Shown: positions 16,843-26,180 of the stretch, one piece after another
Layout: every line of letters begins with the position of its first letter
Numbering within the stretch: position 1 is the first letter of the stretch
Assembly (NCBI GenBank): GCA_050633205.1
Contig: JBOEGA010000026.1
Span: forward strand, 1-64,000
Length of the DNA stretch: 64,000 nucleotides
Direction of reading: 5' to 3'
DNA from: CBDHHC01 sp050633205
GTDB lineage: Bacteria; Pseudomonadota; Alphaproteobacteria; Rhizobiales; CBDHHC01
Program-made: the position numbers and the translations under genes
Notes under the pieces: generated by a model
The model's database searches: none
The model's input: the letters and a program-made list of their open reading frames with translations, nothing else
What the model was told of the DNA's origin: nothing

Positions 16843-19205
16843 GTAATAGTTCAAGGCCAGACAGCACGATCCCTTCGGAAAAATGGATAGGTAAAGCAGT
16901 TCCCCGTATGGAAGACATACGCTTTCTGAAAGGAAAAGGTAAGTATGTTGATGATATTACCTTGCCGGGGCAACTTTACGCTCACTTTGTGAGGAGTCCG
17001 CATCCTCATGCAAAAATCATTAATGTTAACCTGGATAAAGTCCGTAGTATTTCAGGTGTTATAGCAGCATATTCGTCTGAAGATCTTGGAGGGCTGAAAG
17101 AAATAAAACCTAACTGGATACTTCCGGGATCAAGCCCCAAAGGCAGGCCAGTACTTGCGCATGAAAAAGTCCGCCATGTCGGAGAGGCTGTTGTAGCAAT
17201 TATAGCAGATACTCCGGAAATTGCCTGTGATGCTGGGGAGTTTGTCGATATTCAGTATGAAGTGCTCGATTTTGTTACAAACCAGAGTGTCGCTCTTACT
17301 GATGAAGCCCCAAAACTCCATGATGATCTAGAGAATAACCAGGCGACTATATTCAGGACAGGTACAAAGACATTTGAAAAGGCAGTATCTCAGGCCAGGC
17401 ATCATATTAAATTCAAGTTGCGCAATCAGAGGCTGATACCATTCTCGATCGAAGCCAGAGCCGTAAATGCTGATTATAACAGTTCTACTGGTAATATGAC
17501 TGTCTATGTTTCCCAGCAGCTGCCTCATATGTTCCGTCGAATGCTGGCTGAAGCCCTTGCATTTCCCGAGCATAAGCTGCGTGTGATTTCTCCAGATGTG
17601 GGTGGTGGCTTTGGCCCGAAAATGCACTTTTACCCGGAAGATTATTTAATCGCATATGCTTCCATTACCCTCGGTCAACCGGTGAAATGGACGGAAAAAA
17701 GAAGAGAAAATGCTGTTGCCACAACGCATGGTCGCGATCATGAAATGATGGTAGAGGTTGCCGTTGAGGATAATGGAAAAATAACAGGCCTCAGAGTCTT
17801 CAGTACGGCAAATGTCGGGGCTTATCTATCATCTATGGGATCTGGTGTTCCTACTGTCAATGTTGGTCTGTTTATGCTGGGTGTTTATTTTATTGAACAT
17901 TCTGATGTTATAATTCGATGCGCTTATACAAATACAACTCCGGTTGACGCCTATAGAGGGGCAGGAAGACCGGAAGCTGCATATCTCATTGAGCGGACAA
18001 TGGATCGGGTAGCGCAGGAACTCAATCTGGATCCTGCAGATGTAAGACTGGTAAATTTTATTCCAGATTTACCTTACCGCCAACCAACAGGTGTTACAAT
18101 TGATACCGGGCAATATGTACATACTCTGAACCAGGCCAAAGAACTTATCGACTATGACAAGTTGAGGCAGGATCAATATGAAGCCAGACAGAAAAACCGG
18201 TATATTGGGCTTGGTATCAGCAATTATACAGAAACCTGTGGGGTTGGTCCTGCTGAGGCGATGGAGCCAACGGGGTTCGACAGAGGTGGCTTTGAGAGTG
18301 CGGTTGTACGTGTTCACCCGGACGGGCATGTCACGATATTATCCGGTTCTCACAGTCATGGTCAGGGGCATGTAACTACCTTTGCACAAATTGCAGCTGA
18401 TGAGCTGGGGATAGCTCCGGATAATATTGAGGTTATTCAGGGTGACACTGATATTGTTCCTTTTGGTATCGGAACCTTTAATTCAAGATCTGTTGTTATC
18501 GGGGGTTCTGCCGTTAAAGTTGCTGCCGAACGTATCGCCAGCAAAATGAATAAAATTGCAGCCTGTCTTCTGAAATCTTCTACTGATGAGATTGAGCGAC
18601 ATGGTGAGATATTCAAGGTACAAAATAGTAATTCATCTGTAACCCTTACTGATATTGCAAGAGCTGCCTGGACAGGGCAGGGATTGACACGTGATTTGAG
18701 TATCGGACTGGAAGAGACAGAGTTTTATCACCCTACAGCAATGGCATCTCCTTATGGTGCTCATATTGCACTTGTTGAGGTTGATATAGAAACTGGTGAA
18801 ATAGACTTGCAGAGATATCTGGCAGTTGATGATTGTGGTGTTATCATAAATCCGTTACTTGCCAGTGGGCAGGTTCATGGTGGTGTTTTACAAGGCATAG
18901 GACAGGCTCTCTACGAAGATGGAACTTATGATCTTCAGGGTATGCCACCTCTGGAACCATCTATCCCCCGTTTTGATTTCTCACCACGTATTGAAGCATC
19001 GCACACAATTACTCCAACACCAACAAACCCTCTTGGTGCAAAAGGACTGGGTGAAGCCGGAACTATCGGAGCTCCTCCGGCTATAGTCAATGCTGTTATT
19101 GATGCTTTATGGCCACTTGGCGTTAAAGATCTGGACATGCCCCTAACGCCTGAACGTGTCCTTAATTCCATCAAACTTTCAAGAGGGGAGGAGACTTTCC
19201 AATGA
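16839..19205 (+). CDS. Mo-hydroxylase large catalytic subunit, form II CoxL-like
   Basis: This 788-residue molybdopterin-cytosine-dinucleotide subunit would hydroxylate an aldehyde or heteroaromatic substrate using water. The a/b hammerhead domain starts at GKAVPRMEDIRFLKGKGKY. The active-site loop reads AYRGAGR at residues 371-377, which is the form II signature and not the AYRCSFR of true CO dehydrogenase. Glu739 in GLGEAG matches the catalytic glutamate. So it is not expected to be a CO dehydrogenase. The next gene overlaps it by 4 bases. Confidence 0.92.
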   Translation: MSNSSRPDSTIPSEKWIGKAVPRMEDIRFLKGKGKYVDDITLPGQLYAHFVRSPHPHAKIINVNLDKVRSISGVIAAYSSEDLGGLKEIKPNWILPGSSPKGRPVLAHEKVRHVGEAVVAIIADTPEIACDAGEFVDIQYEVLDFVTNQSVALTDEAPKLHDDLENNQATIFRTGTKTFEKAVSQARHHIKFKLRNQRLIPFSIEARAVNADYNSSTGNMTVYVSQQLPHMFRRMLAEALAFPEHKLRVISPDVGGGFGPKMHFYPEDYLIAYASITLGQPVKWTEKRRENAVATTHGRDHEMMVEVAVEDNGKITGLRVFSTANVGAYLSSMGSGVPTVNVGLFMLGVYFIEHSDVIIRCAYTNTTPVDAYRGAGRPEAAYLIERTMDRVAQELNLDPADVRLVNFIPDLPYRQPTGVTIDTGQYVHTLNQAKELIDYDKLRQDQYEARQKNRYIGLGISNYTETCGVGPAEAMEPTGFDRGGFESAVVRVHPDGHVTILSGSHSHGQGHVTTFAQIAADELGIAPDNIEVIQGDTDIVPFGIGTFNSRSVVIGGSAVKVAAERIASKMNKIAACLLKSSTDEIERHGEIFKVQNSNSSVTLTDIARAAWTGQGLTRDLSIGLEETEFYHPTAMASPYGAHIALVEVDIETGEIDLQRYLAVDDCGVIINPLLASGQVHGGVLQGIGQALYEDGTYDLQGMPPLEPSIPRFDFSPRIEASHTITPTPTNPLGAKGLGEAGTIGAPPAIVNAVIDALWPLGVKDLDMPLTPERVLNSIKLSRGEETFQ

Positions 19206-20068
19206 TACCCGCATCATTTGATTATGTAAGGCCCTCGACTATCAAAGAGGCATTTCACGCAAAAGTATCCGGTGGCGCTGAGGCTGTTATACTTGCAGGT
19301 GGTCAAAGCCTGATAACAGATCTGAAATTACGGAATAAACAACCGGTTACGATAATTGATATCTCTGCAATTCCTGGACTTGATGAAATTTCTTTTGTAG
19401 ATAACAGGCTTTTTGCAGGGGCAATGGCACGTCAGACCGAGATTGTCTCAAAAGCAAGAGATTGGACACTTTTAGGTCAGGTTGCAGATGCTGCTGCAGA
19501 CCCAATGGTTCGACGCAGAGGGACGCTGGTCGGAGCATTTTGTGAAGCTGACCCAGGAGGTGACTGGGTGGCAGCAGGATTGGTACTGGAAGCTACTGTA
19601 TCCATAGCCAGTATGAGACCGCATTCAGGTAATGAACTTGTTATACGCAAGATACCGTTATCAGACTTTATTGTGGGAGCAAAACAAGTTGCATTATCTC
19701 ATGGAGATATTGTTACTGGCGCAATAATACCGGCGCAACCTGCGGGCGTGAAAACAATCTATAAAAAAGTCAAGCATACCAGTGTTGGATGGAGTATTGC
19801 CTCAACAGCAATGACATATGATCCGACAAATCATCAATTCAGGATTGCAGTATCCGGGGCTGTGGATTTTCCAAAGCGCCTTACAGTTCTTGAGCAGAAA
19901 CTTGGAACGACAGACATACAAAGCACGGATGCAATTAATCTGGCTGTTTCAAACTCGCTACAGGAGTTGAAGTTTCGGGGAGATCACTATGCTTCAGCGG
20001 AATACAGAAAGCACAGACTTGGTGTTTTACTAAAGAGAACAATACAGGAGCTGGTTACAGGCAGATAG
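19202..20068 (+). CDS. Mo-hydroxylase FAD-binding subunit (CoxM-like)
   Basis: This 288-residue flavoprotein subunit receives electrons from CoxS. The first FAD motif is ILAGGQSLITDLKLR. The second is RRRGTLVGAFCEADPGGDW, where most relatives have TVGGNLAHADPAAD; the AFC in place of GNL is unusual but the position is right. The C-terminal CO_deh_flav_C domain follows. It is translationally coupled to coxL (4-base overlap) and is followed after 42 bases by the enoyl-CoA hydratase gene. Confidence 0.88.
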   Translation: MIPASFDYVRPSTIKEAFHAKVSGGAEAVILAGGQSLITDLKLRNKQPVTIIDISAIPGLDEISFVDNRLFAGAMARQTEIVSKARDWTLLGQVADAAADPMVRRRGTLVGAFCEADPGGDWVAAGLVLEATVSIASMRPHSGNELVIRKIPLSDFIVGAKQVALSHGDIVTGAIIPAQPAGVKTIYKKVKHTSVGWSIASTAMTYDPTNHQFRIAVSGAVDFPKRLTVLEQKLGTTDIQSTDAINLAVSNSLQELKFRGDHYASAEYRKHRLGVLLKRTIQELVTGR

Positions 20069-20110
20069 CCCTGAGCTCAATATTCTAATAATAACCAGAA
20101 AGGCTAATCT

Positions 20111-20926
20111 ATGACTGAAGAACAACTGGTCGTGAGAGATCAACAGGATTCTATTGCAATATTAACGATGCAATACAGACCATATAATCTGCTGGGCCCC
20201 AAACTTATGAGTGCGTTTCGTAAAGAAATATCCAATGCCCTGGAGGCAAACAGCCGATGTATTGTTATTAAAAGTGGACTGAGGCATTTTTCGGCAGGAG
20301 CAGATCTGGATATTTTCCAGGAGAGAGCGTCAAGTACGGATGCTGTTGATCCGGGAGCAAGAAAAACTGATGAAAATGCTGAACGTTCTGCAGTCGTAGA
20401 ATTTTTAAGAATGTTTGAACTCGCACCTGTACCAATTGTAGCGAGTGTTCATGGTGTATGCCTTGGTGGTGGTCTGGAGCTGGCGTTAGCCTGTGATTAT
20501 ATTATAGCAACTTCCTCTGCAAAAATTGGTTCAGTCGAAGCAACATTGGGGCTTCACCCACTAATGGGGGGGATACAACGGCAGGTTCAGCGAATTGGAG
20601 CAGCAAGAGCAAAGGAAATGTCGATGCTGGCTCGTCGTTATGATGCTAAAACTCTGGCGAACTGGGGACTGATAAATCTGGTTGTTCCGGACGATCATCT
20701 GGAAAGTGCAACCATGACTATTGCTCAGGAATTTGCTAACGGTCCAACGCTTGCTCATGCAGCTACAAAACAACTTGCATATATTGCCGCAAATGAAGGC
20801 GTGCTTGCGGCTGATGACGCCATGGCAGAATGTCAGAAACCGATCTGGTCTTCAGAAGATCTGAAAATCGGTCTTGAATCATTTATGAAAAATGGCCCCG
20901 GTTTAGCAAAGTTTAAAGGACAATAA
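20111..20926 (+). CDS. Enoyl-CoA hydratase/isomerase family protein
   Basis: This 271-residue crotonase-fold enzyme acts on an acyl-CoA. The first oxyanion-hole segment is HFSAGADLDIF and the second is GVCLGGGLELALACDY. A Glu is present in SVEATLGL where the family has its acid/base residue. The usual PGxGGTQR is altered to PLMGGIQR, so hydratase versus isomerase or hydrolase cannot be decided. AAAGG lies 7 bases before ATG. It sits between the Mo-hydroxylase genes and a CoA transferase gene. Confidence 0.87.
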   Translation: MTEEQLVVRDQQDSIAILTMQYRPYNLLGPKLMSAFRKEISNALEANSRCIVIKSGLRHFSAGADLDIFQERASSTDAVDPGARKTDENAERSAVVEFLRMFELAPVPIVASVHGVCLGGGLELALACDYIIATSSAKIGSVEATLGLHPLMGGIQRQVQRIGAARAKEMSMLARRYDAKTLANWGLINLVVPDDHLESATMTIAQEFANGPTLAHAATKQLAYIAANEGVLAADDAMAECQKPIWSSEDLKIGLESFMKNGPGLAKFKGQ

Positions 20927-20930
20927 GTAA

Positions 20931-22175
20931 ATGAGTGGACCTCTTTCAGGAATACGAGTTGTAGATTTCAGTCGTGTATTGGCAGGACCATTATGCGGAA
21001 AAACGTTGCAGGATCTTGGGGCGGAAGTCATTAAAATCGAACCTCCCAGACCCGATGTAACCCGACTTGCTGCGCCATCTAATGGAAAAATGTCTGGATA
21101 TTATGCACAACAGAATGCTGGCAAGAAAAATATCAGCATTAATCTGAATGTGCCGGGAGCTAAAGAAATAGCCCTGCGTCTTTGCGATACTGCTGATATC
21201 GTAATCGAGAACTTCAGAGCGGGTGCTCTTGAATCTTTCGGGTTGGGTTATGAGGATTTGAAAAAACGCAATCCGAATATAATCTATGCTTCAATAACGG
21301 GGTATGGTCAGAAAGGGCCATGGGCAGCGCGCATGGCTTATGCTCCGACTGTGCAGGCAGAGGCAGGATTTACCGCGAACAGTATCAATCATTATGATGA
21401 GAACCTTAAATACTGGCAGACTGACAGTCTTTCCCATGCTGATGTGTATACGGGGCTTCAGGCGACAATAGCTATTCTGGCTGCGCTTCATCAGCGAAAA
21501 ACTGATGGTAAGGGGCAATTTATTGATATAGCCATGGCGGCGACTCTGATGTCTATAAATGAAAGGGCTCATGTTGACCTGACAGGGCTGGAGCTTGGTG
21601 ATGAACCTGCTGTTCTTGGCGCTACAGACAGTCCGTTCTTTGAAGGACCTGAAGGTGAAAGGTTTGTGGTGGCGACCAGCCTGATCGGTTCCCTGACATT
21701 CAGATCATATCTAATGGCTATGAGAAGAGGTGATCTTGTTAATGATCCGAGATTTTCTACAGCGGCAGCGCGAAAAGAGAATCTTCAGGAACTTCGGAAG
21801 ATTGTACAAACCTGGATCCATACTTTCCCGGATATGGATACGCTTGACGCTCAATTTGATGAAGCAAAAATTGCAATGGGTGAAATCAGGGATATTGATA
21901 CACTTGCCGAGACTGAATGGGCTGAATACTGGGGAGCGATCCAGGAAGTTTCAGACCGTAATGGTGGAACATACCGCCTGCCAGGACGACCGTGGCATTT
22001 CTCGGATACAAAGCTTCACGCTTTAGGTGATCCTGCATTACAAGGTGAGCATAACGAGGATATTTGTCAGGAAATCGGATTTTCAGAACAGGAAATTGAA
22101 GAGTTTAAAAACTCAGGTGCCATTGTAAAAGAAGCTCCCATTCCGCCGGAGCTTTTGGGAGGAACTGGTAAGTAA
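20931..22175 (+). CDS. Family III CoA transferase (CaiB/BaiF)
   Basis: This 414-residue enzyme would move CoA between carboxylic acids, activating the pathway acid. Visible features are GIRVVDFSRVLAGP, GAEVIKIEPP, RNPNIIYASITGYGQKGP and the catalytic Asp in SHADVYTGLQA, followed by GKGQFIDIAM. Length is normal. It begins 4 bases after the hydratase stop and its own stop overlaps the next start (TAATG), so the genes are tightly coupled. Confidence 0.9.
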   Translation: MSGPLSGIRVVDFSRVLAGPLCGKTLQDLGAEVIKIEPPRPDVTRLAAPSNGKMSGYYAQQNAGKKNISINLNVPGAKEIALRLCDTADIVIENFRAGALESFGLGYEDLKKRNPNIIYASITGYGQKGPWAARMAYAPTVQAEAGFTANSINHYDENLKYWQTDSLSHADVYTGLQATIAILAALHQRKTDGKGQFIDIAMAATLMSINERAHVDLTGLELGDEPAVLGATDSPFFEGPEGERFVVATSLIGSLTFRSYLMAMRRGDLVNDPRFSTAAARKENLQELRKIVQTWIHTFPDMDTLDAQFDEAKIAMGEIRDIDTLAETEWAEYWGAIQEVSDRNGGTYRLPGRPWHFSDTKLHALGDPALQGEHNEDICQEIGFSEQEIEEFKNSGAIVKEAPIPPELLGGTGK

Positions 22176-23404
22176 TGATAAAAAGCTGGGTTGAGGGAAC
22201 TGAGGGAAGTGGTTTTGATTTAAACCACCTTCCTTTTGGAATTGCACGGGATCTGAATGGTTATAGTAATAGTCTGGCTGTTGCTATAGGGCCTTTTGCA
22301 CTGAACCTCGTGAAAGTACACGAGCTGGGTTATCTGACCTATATACCGCTGGAGTATCTTCTGTCCGCGAACCTGAATGCGTTTCTGGAGCTCGGAAAAG
22401 ATATTCACGACAGATTGCGTGCGGATTTAAAGAAATGGCTTTCTCAACCCGGCCTGAAAAAAGCATTGGAAATTGCTCTAGTTGACAGAGAGAGTATTCA
22501 GATGGCTTGCCCTTTGGCTCCTCCTGACTTTGTTGATTTCTATTCCAGTTTGCATCATGCAGAACGTTCCTCAAAGTTGTCTGGAAAATCGGTTCATCGA
22601 AACTGGTTTTCCATGCCGGTGGGGTACCACAGCAGAGCAGGGTCAATTAAGGGAAATAATGCTTTTATTGAAAGACCTTTTGGTCAGGTATTAGTGGAAG
22701 ATCGGCCTGTTTACAAAGCAACCGGGTCTCTGGACTTTGAGCTGGAGTTGGGTTTTGTGGTCAGAGCTGCACACCCGGCAGGCAATATTTCAGCTTCCGG
22801 TTTTATCGACAGTGTTTTTGGTGTTTCGTTACTCAATGACTGGAGTGCGCGTGATTTGCAAAAATGGGAAAGTTTTCCACTTGGTCCTTTTCATGCAAAG
22901 TCTTTTGCGACTCAAACTGCCTCATGGGTAACTCCTATAGAAGCTTTATTGCCTTATGCTCTCAGAAACAAATCACAGAGTGAGGCTTTGGATTATCTGA
23001 GGCACGATATGGCTCTAACCTTTGATCTCCACCTTGAGGTCTGCTTGCAGACACCCGAAATGAAGCTTGAAAATATTTCCCCGTTTGTTATTTCCAGGTC
23101 TAACTATAAACATACATATTGGGATGGTGCTCAGCAGCTTGCGCATATAACTGCAAATGGTGCTCCTGCAAGAGTTGGCGACCTTTTTGGTTCGGGTACT
23201 ATTTCCGGGCCCAAAGTAGAAAATTCAGGTTGTCTTCTTGAATTGACATCTGCGGGGCAGAATCCTGTCATTCTTCCCAATGGACAACAGAGAAGATGGC
23301 TGGAAAATGGAGATACAATTTTATTTAAGGGGACTTTGGAAAAAGAAGGTGCAGAACCAATAAGTCTGGGAGAGCTTTCGGGTACAGTAACGGCCGGAAA
23401 CTGA
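22175..23404 (+). CDS. Fumarylacetoacetase family hydrolase
   Basis: This 409-residue protein resembles full-length fumarylacetoacetase, which cleaves C-C bonds of diketo acids. There is a small N-terminal domain, then DFYSSLHHA with the metal Asp and a His at the catalytic-base position, MPVGYHSRAGS, the metal ligands in LDFELELGF, and NDWSARDLQKWE. It lacks tyrosine-degradation neighbours such as hmgA or hppD, so its substrate may be a different acylpyruvate-like acid made by the surrounding pathway. It is the last gene of the plus-strand run and converges with tetR. Confidence 0.85.
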   Translation: MIKSWVEGTEGSGFDLNHLPFGIARDLNGYSNSLAVAIGPFALNLVKVHELGYLTYIPLEYLLSANLNAFLELGKDIHDRLRADLKKWLSQPGLKKALEIALVDRESIQMACPLAPPDFVDFYSSLHHAERSSKLSGKSVHRNWFSMPVGYHSRAGSIKGNNAFIERPFGQVLVEDRPVYKATGSLDFELELGFVVRAAHPAGNISASGFIDSVFGVSLLNDWSARDLQKWESFPLGPFHAKSFATQTASWVTPIEALLPYALRNKSQSEALDYLRHDMALTFDLHLEVCLQTPEMKLENISPFVISRSNYKHTYWDGAQQLAHITANGAPARVGDLFGSGTISGPKVENSGCLLELTSAGQNPVILPNGQQRRWLENGDTILFKGTLEKEGAEPISLGELSGTVTAGN

Positions 23405-23409
23405 TATTA

Positions 23410-23994
23410 TCAGGCTATGCCAAATCTGTTCAGTAACCCCAATCTGGTATCATTGATTATTTTATCAGATTGATCCGGGTTCTGAACGGCCTGTGCCATT
23501 TTCACGGCTCCCACCATTTCAGACATTAATGAAGTTGCAGTTGCTTCATCGTATGATTCATCAATATTTCTGACAAAGCTGAAGAGAAAATCGATAAGAA
23601 GTCCCAGACCTTCTCCGAAACGCCTTCTTGATACTTCCGAGAGGTGGGGAAGATTACCCGTCAATATTGGAATGAAACATCCTTCAATCTGTCCATCACG
23701 GTGTTTTGCTGATAAGTAGAAATTAATATAGTCCTTCAGACCCTGTTCAGGGTCTTTTCCCTCAAAATATTTCTTTAACTGACTTATCGTATCCGAGCAC
23801 ATTTGATTAACAGCTTCAGCAATCAATTCATCCTTGTTGGCAAAATGAGCGTAAAACCCACCATGAGTCAGGCCTGCCTCATTCATAACCTCTGCTACGC
23901 CCAGTTTTTTCAAACCATTCTTTCGAATTAACTGAATCGCAGAGCTGATGATGCGTTCTCTGGTTCTTTCCTTATGTTTTGTTTTGCGTGCCAT
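23410..23994 (-). CDS. TetR/AcrR family regulator
   Basis: This 194-residue repressor-type protein has an N-terminal helix-turn-helix (RERIISSAIQLIRKNGLKKLGVAEV, then LTHGGFYAHFANKDELIAEA) and a variable ligand-binding C-terminal domain. It converges with the fumarylacetoacetase gene, 5 bases apart, and precedes the ABC importer on the same strand. An imperfect palindrome just upstream suggests autoregulation. It may sense a pathway CoA ester or substrate, which is an inference from position. Confidence 0.88.
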   Translation of the reverse strand: MARKTKHKERTRERIISSAIQLIRKNGLKKLGVAEVMNEAGLTHGGFYAHFANKDELIAEAVNQMCSDTISQLKKYFEGKDPEQGLKDYINFYLSAKHRDGQIEGCFIPILTGNLPHLSEVSRRRFGEGLGLLIDFLFSFVRNIDESYDEATATSLMSEMVGAVKMAQAVQNPDQSDKIINDTRLGLLNRFGIA

Positions 23995-24003
23995 CTCAAT
24001 TAG

Positions 24004-24030
24004 TATACCTACATATTTATGATAGGCATA
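24004..24030. promoter_or_regulatory. Imperfect palindrome upstream of tetR
   Basis: TATACCTA (24004-24011) and TAGGCATA (24023-24030) are inverted with one mismatch and an 11-base spacer. They lie 10-36 bases before the tetR start, a typical place for a TetR-family autoregulatory operator. Its sequence differs from the ATCAT palindromes at 16.3 kb. Confidence 0.5.
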
Positions 24031-24200
24031 ATATAAAAAAAGTACCTTTTTTCAAGAGGATTTTTTAGGGGGGACTTGTTCCTGGCTGCTTCTACACAAT
24101 CTCCGCTATTTAATAGGTCAATGCAAGCAGGAAGAATGGAGCAACGACGACAAGGGTTATAGTTTGTAAAGCCTATTGTTTTGTTGTGAGACAGCAGTTA

Positions 24201-25187
24201 TTAAAAACGGTTTTCTTCTTCTGCATGGCAGGCGATTTTTCTGCCTGATGGAATTTCTCTTAATTGTGGAACTTCAGTTCTGCATCGGCTGTTGGCTAAA
24301 GGGCATCGGTTATGGAATACGCAACCGGGCAGAGAGCCGGAGGCCGTTTTTTCTCCGTATTGAATATTGGCTTCTTTAGTGCCATTCAGTCTGGGGATTG
24401 CTGATAGTAGAAGTTGAGTATAAGGATGAAGAGGAGTTGAGAACAGATCGTCTGCAGCGGCTATCTCGCAAATTGTGCCCATATACATTACAATAATCCG
24501 GTCGCCGATATGCCTCACGACTGAAAGGTCATGGGAGATAAAAAGGTAGGTAAGCTGCTTTTCATCCCTTGCCTTCATCAGAACATTCAGGACCTGCGCC
24601 TGAACAGAAACATCAAGAGCCGAGACAGGTTCATCTGCAACAATAAATTCAGGCTCTACCATCAGGGCCCGGGCAATTGAAATTCGCTGGCGCTGTCCTC
24701 CGGAAAACTCATGAGGGTATCTTTCACCCCATGATGGATCATTCCCGACTGATAACATGACCTCTGCTACGAAATTTTTTACATCCTGTTTTTTCATTTC
24801 AGGCTTGTGAAAATAAACCGGCTCTTCGAGGGTCTGCTGTATTGTCATTCGCGGGTTAAGAGATGCATAGGGGTTCTGAAAGATCATCTGCATCCGGGAG
24901 CGAAGCTGGCGCAGGTCTTTTCGTCCATGCTGATCAAGCCTTCTTCCATCATAGGATATTGTGCCCGATGATGGCTTTAACAAGCCGATAATCATGCGCC
25001 CCAGAGTGGTTTTACCACAGCCGGATTCACCAACCACGCAAAGGGTTTCGCCTTTTATTATTGAACAGGAGATATTGTCAACAGCGCGTACCTGAAAGTT
25101 TTTTTGCGAAAACAGTGAACTGTTTGTCGAAAAATATTTTGAAACCTTATCAATTTCTATAAGGGATTTCTGTTCAGAACTATTCAT
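24201..25187 (-). CDS. Dipeptide/oligopeptide ABC importer ATPase (DppF/OppF-like)
   Basis: This 328-residue ATPase has Walker A GESGCGKTT, signature FSGGQRQRISIARAL, Walker B FIVADEPVSALD and a C-terminal oligopeptide_HPY extension with cysteines (GCVFHNRCPLANSRC), which may bind an Fe-S cluster as in Dpp ATPases. It overlaps the previous gene by 8 bases and is the last gene of the operon. Confidence 0.92.
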   Translation of the reverse strand: MNSSEQKSLIEIDKVSKYFSTNSSLFSQKNFQVRAVDNISCSIIKGETLCVVGESGCGKTTLGRMIIGLLKPSSGTISYDGRRLDQHGRKDLRQLRSRMQMIFQNPYASLNPRMTIQQTLEEPVYFHKPEMKKQDVKNFVAEVMLSVGNDPSWGERYPHEFSGGQRQRISIARALMVEPEFIVADEPVSALDVSVQAQVLNVLMKARDEKQLTYLFISHDLSVVRHIGDRIIVMYMGTICEIAAADDLFSTPLHPYTQLLLSAIPRLNGTKEANIQYGEKTASGSLPGCVFHNRCPLANSRCRTEVPQLREIPSGRKIACHAEEENRF

Positions 25188-26169
25188 TTTCAGTTACACT
25201 TTTATTGTGAATAGTATCTGCATAAAAACAGCGTATATTCCGGTTATTAACTTTGCGCATTGCAGGCGTTTCACTGACACAGAGGTTATCACCAAAGCTG
25301 CACCTCGGGGCAAATGCACATCCTGTTTCCGATACGTTAAGGGGAGACGGCATTGTGCCGGGAATCTGATATAGCATCTCGCCTCTCCTGTTGCGTTCCG
25401 GCAGGGAAGCAATCAGTCCCCTGGTGTATGGATGACCCGGCTGGCGGCAAATTAAATCTGTATCCCCTTCCTCGACGGTTTTTCCGGCATACATAACAAT
25501 CATGCGCTCGGTGACCTGACTAACGACGGCTATGTCATGAGAAATCAGTATCAATCCCATCCTGTGATTTTTGCAGACATCAAGCAGTAACCTCAATATT
25601 TCCGCCTGTATGGTTACATCAAGGGCTGTTGTTGGCTCATCAGCAATGATCAGTGCCGGTTCAGTCAGGAGTGCTATGGCAATGACAACGCGCTGTAACA
25701 TGCCTCCCGATAATTCATGCGGGTAGGATTTAAAGCGTTCTTCTGGAGACGGAATGGAAACCTCTGAAAGTTTTTCAATGGAAAGCCTCATGGCCTCGTC
25801 ATATGAAATTTCTCTATGTGCTCTTAGGGTTTCAACCATCTGCTGGCCGATCGTGAATACAGGGTTGAGGGTCATCATGGGATCCTGAAATACCATTGAA
25901 ATCCGTCCACCTCTGATCGCGCGCATGGTATTGGCGTCTAATTGTACTAAATCCTGATTTTCAAAAATAATGCTGCCCCGGCTTATTCGGCCGGGTTTGC
26001 TGACGAGATTTAAAATAGAGAATGCAACCATGGATTTTCCGGCGCCGCTCTCTCCTACAATGCCGAGACGTTCTCCTGCTTTCAAATTAAACGTAATGCC
26101 TCTGAGAGCAAGTGTATTGCCTTGCCGGGCAGGGAACTCAACTTCCAGATTGTTAATCTGTAAAAGCAT
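25180..26169 (-). CDS. Dipeptide/oligopeptide ABC importer ATPase (DppD/OppD-like)
   Basis: This 329-residue ATPase has Walker A GESGAGKSM, signature ELSGGMLQRVVIAIAL, Walker B LIIADEPTTALD and the C-terminal GCAFAPRCSFGDNLC extension. It pairs with the downstream ATPase to power the importer. It starts 11 bases after the DppC-like permease gene. Confidence 0.92.
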   Translation of the reverse strand: MLLQINNLEVEFPARQGNTLALRGITFNLKAGERLGIVGESGAGKSMVAFSILNLVSKPGRISRGSIIFENQDLVQLDANTMRAIRGGRISMVFQDPMMTLNPVFTIGQQMVETLRAHREISYDEAMRLSIEKLSEVSIPSPEERFKSYPHELSGGMLQRVVIAIALLTEPALIIADEPTTALDVTIQAEILRLLLDVCKNHRMGLILISHDIAVVSQVTERMIVMYAGKTVEEGDTDLICRQPGHPYTRGLIASLPERNRRGEMLYQIPGTMPSPLNVSETGCAFAPRCSFGDNLCVSETPAMRKVNNRNIRCFYADTIHNKSVTENE

Positions 26170-26180
26170 ATTAAAGCGAC

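Noticed and set aside
16839..19205. Carbon monoxide dehydrogenase
   Set aside because: The active-site loop is AYRGAGR, not the AYRCSFR of true CO dehydrogenases, and the cox accessory genes other than xdhC are absent.
22175..23404. Tyrosine-degradation fumarylacetoacetase
   Set aside because: Family membership is clear, but no hmgA, hppD or maleylacetoacetate isomerase gene is nearby; the context favours another substrate.
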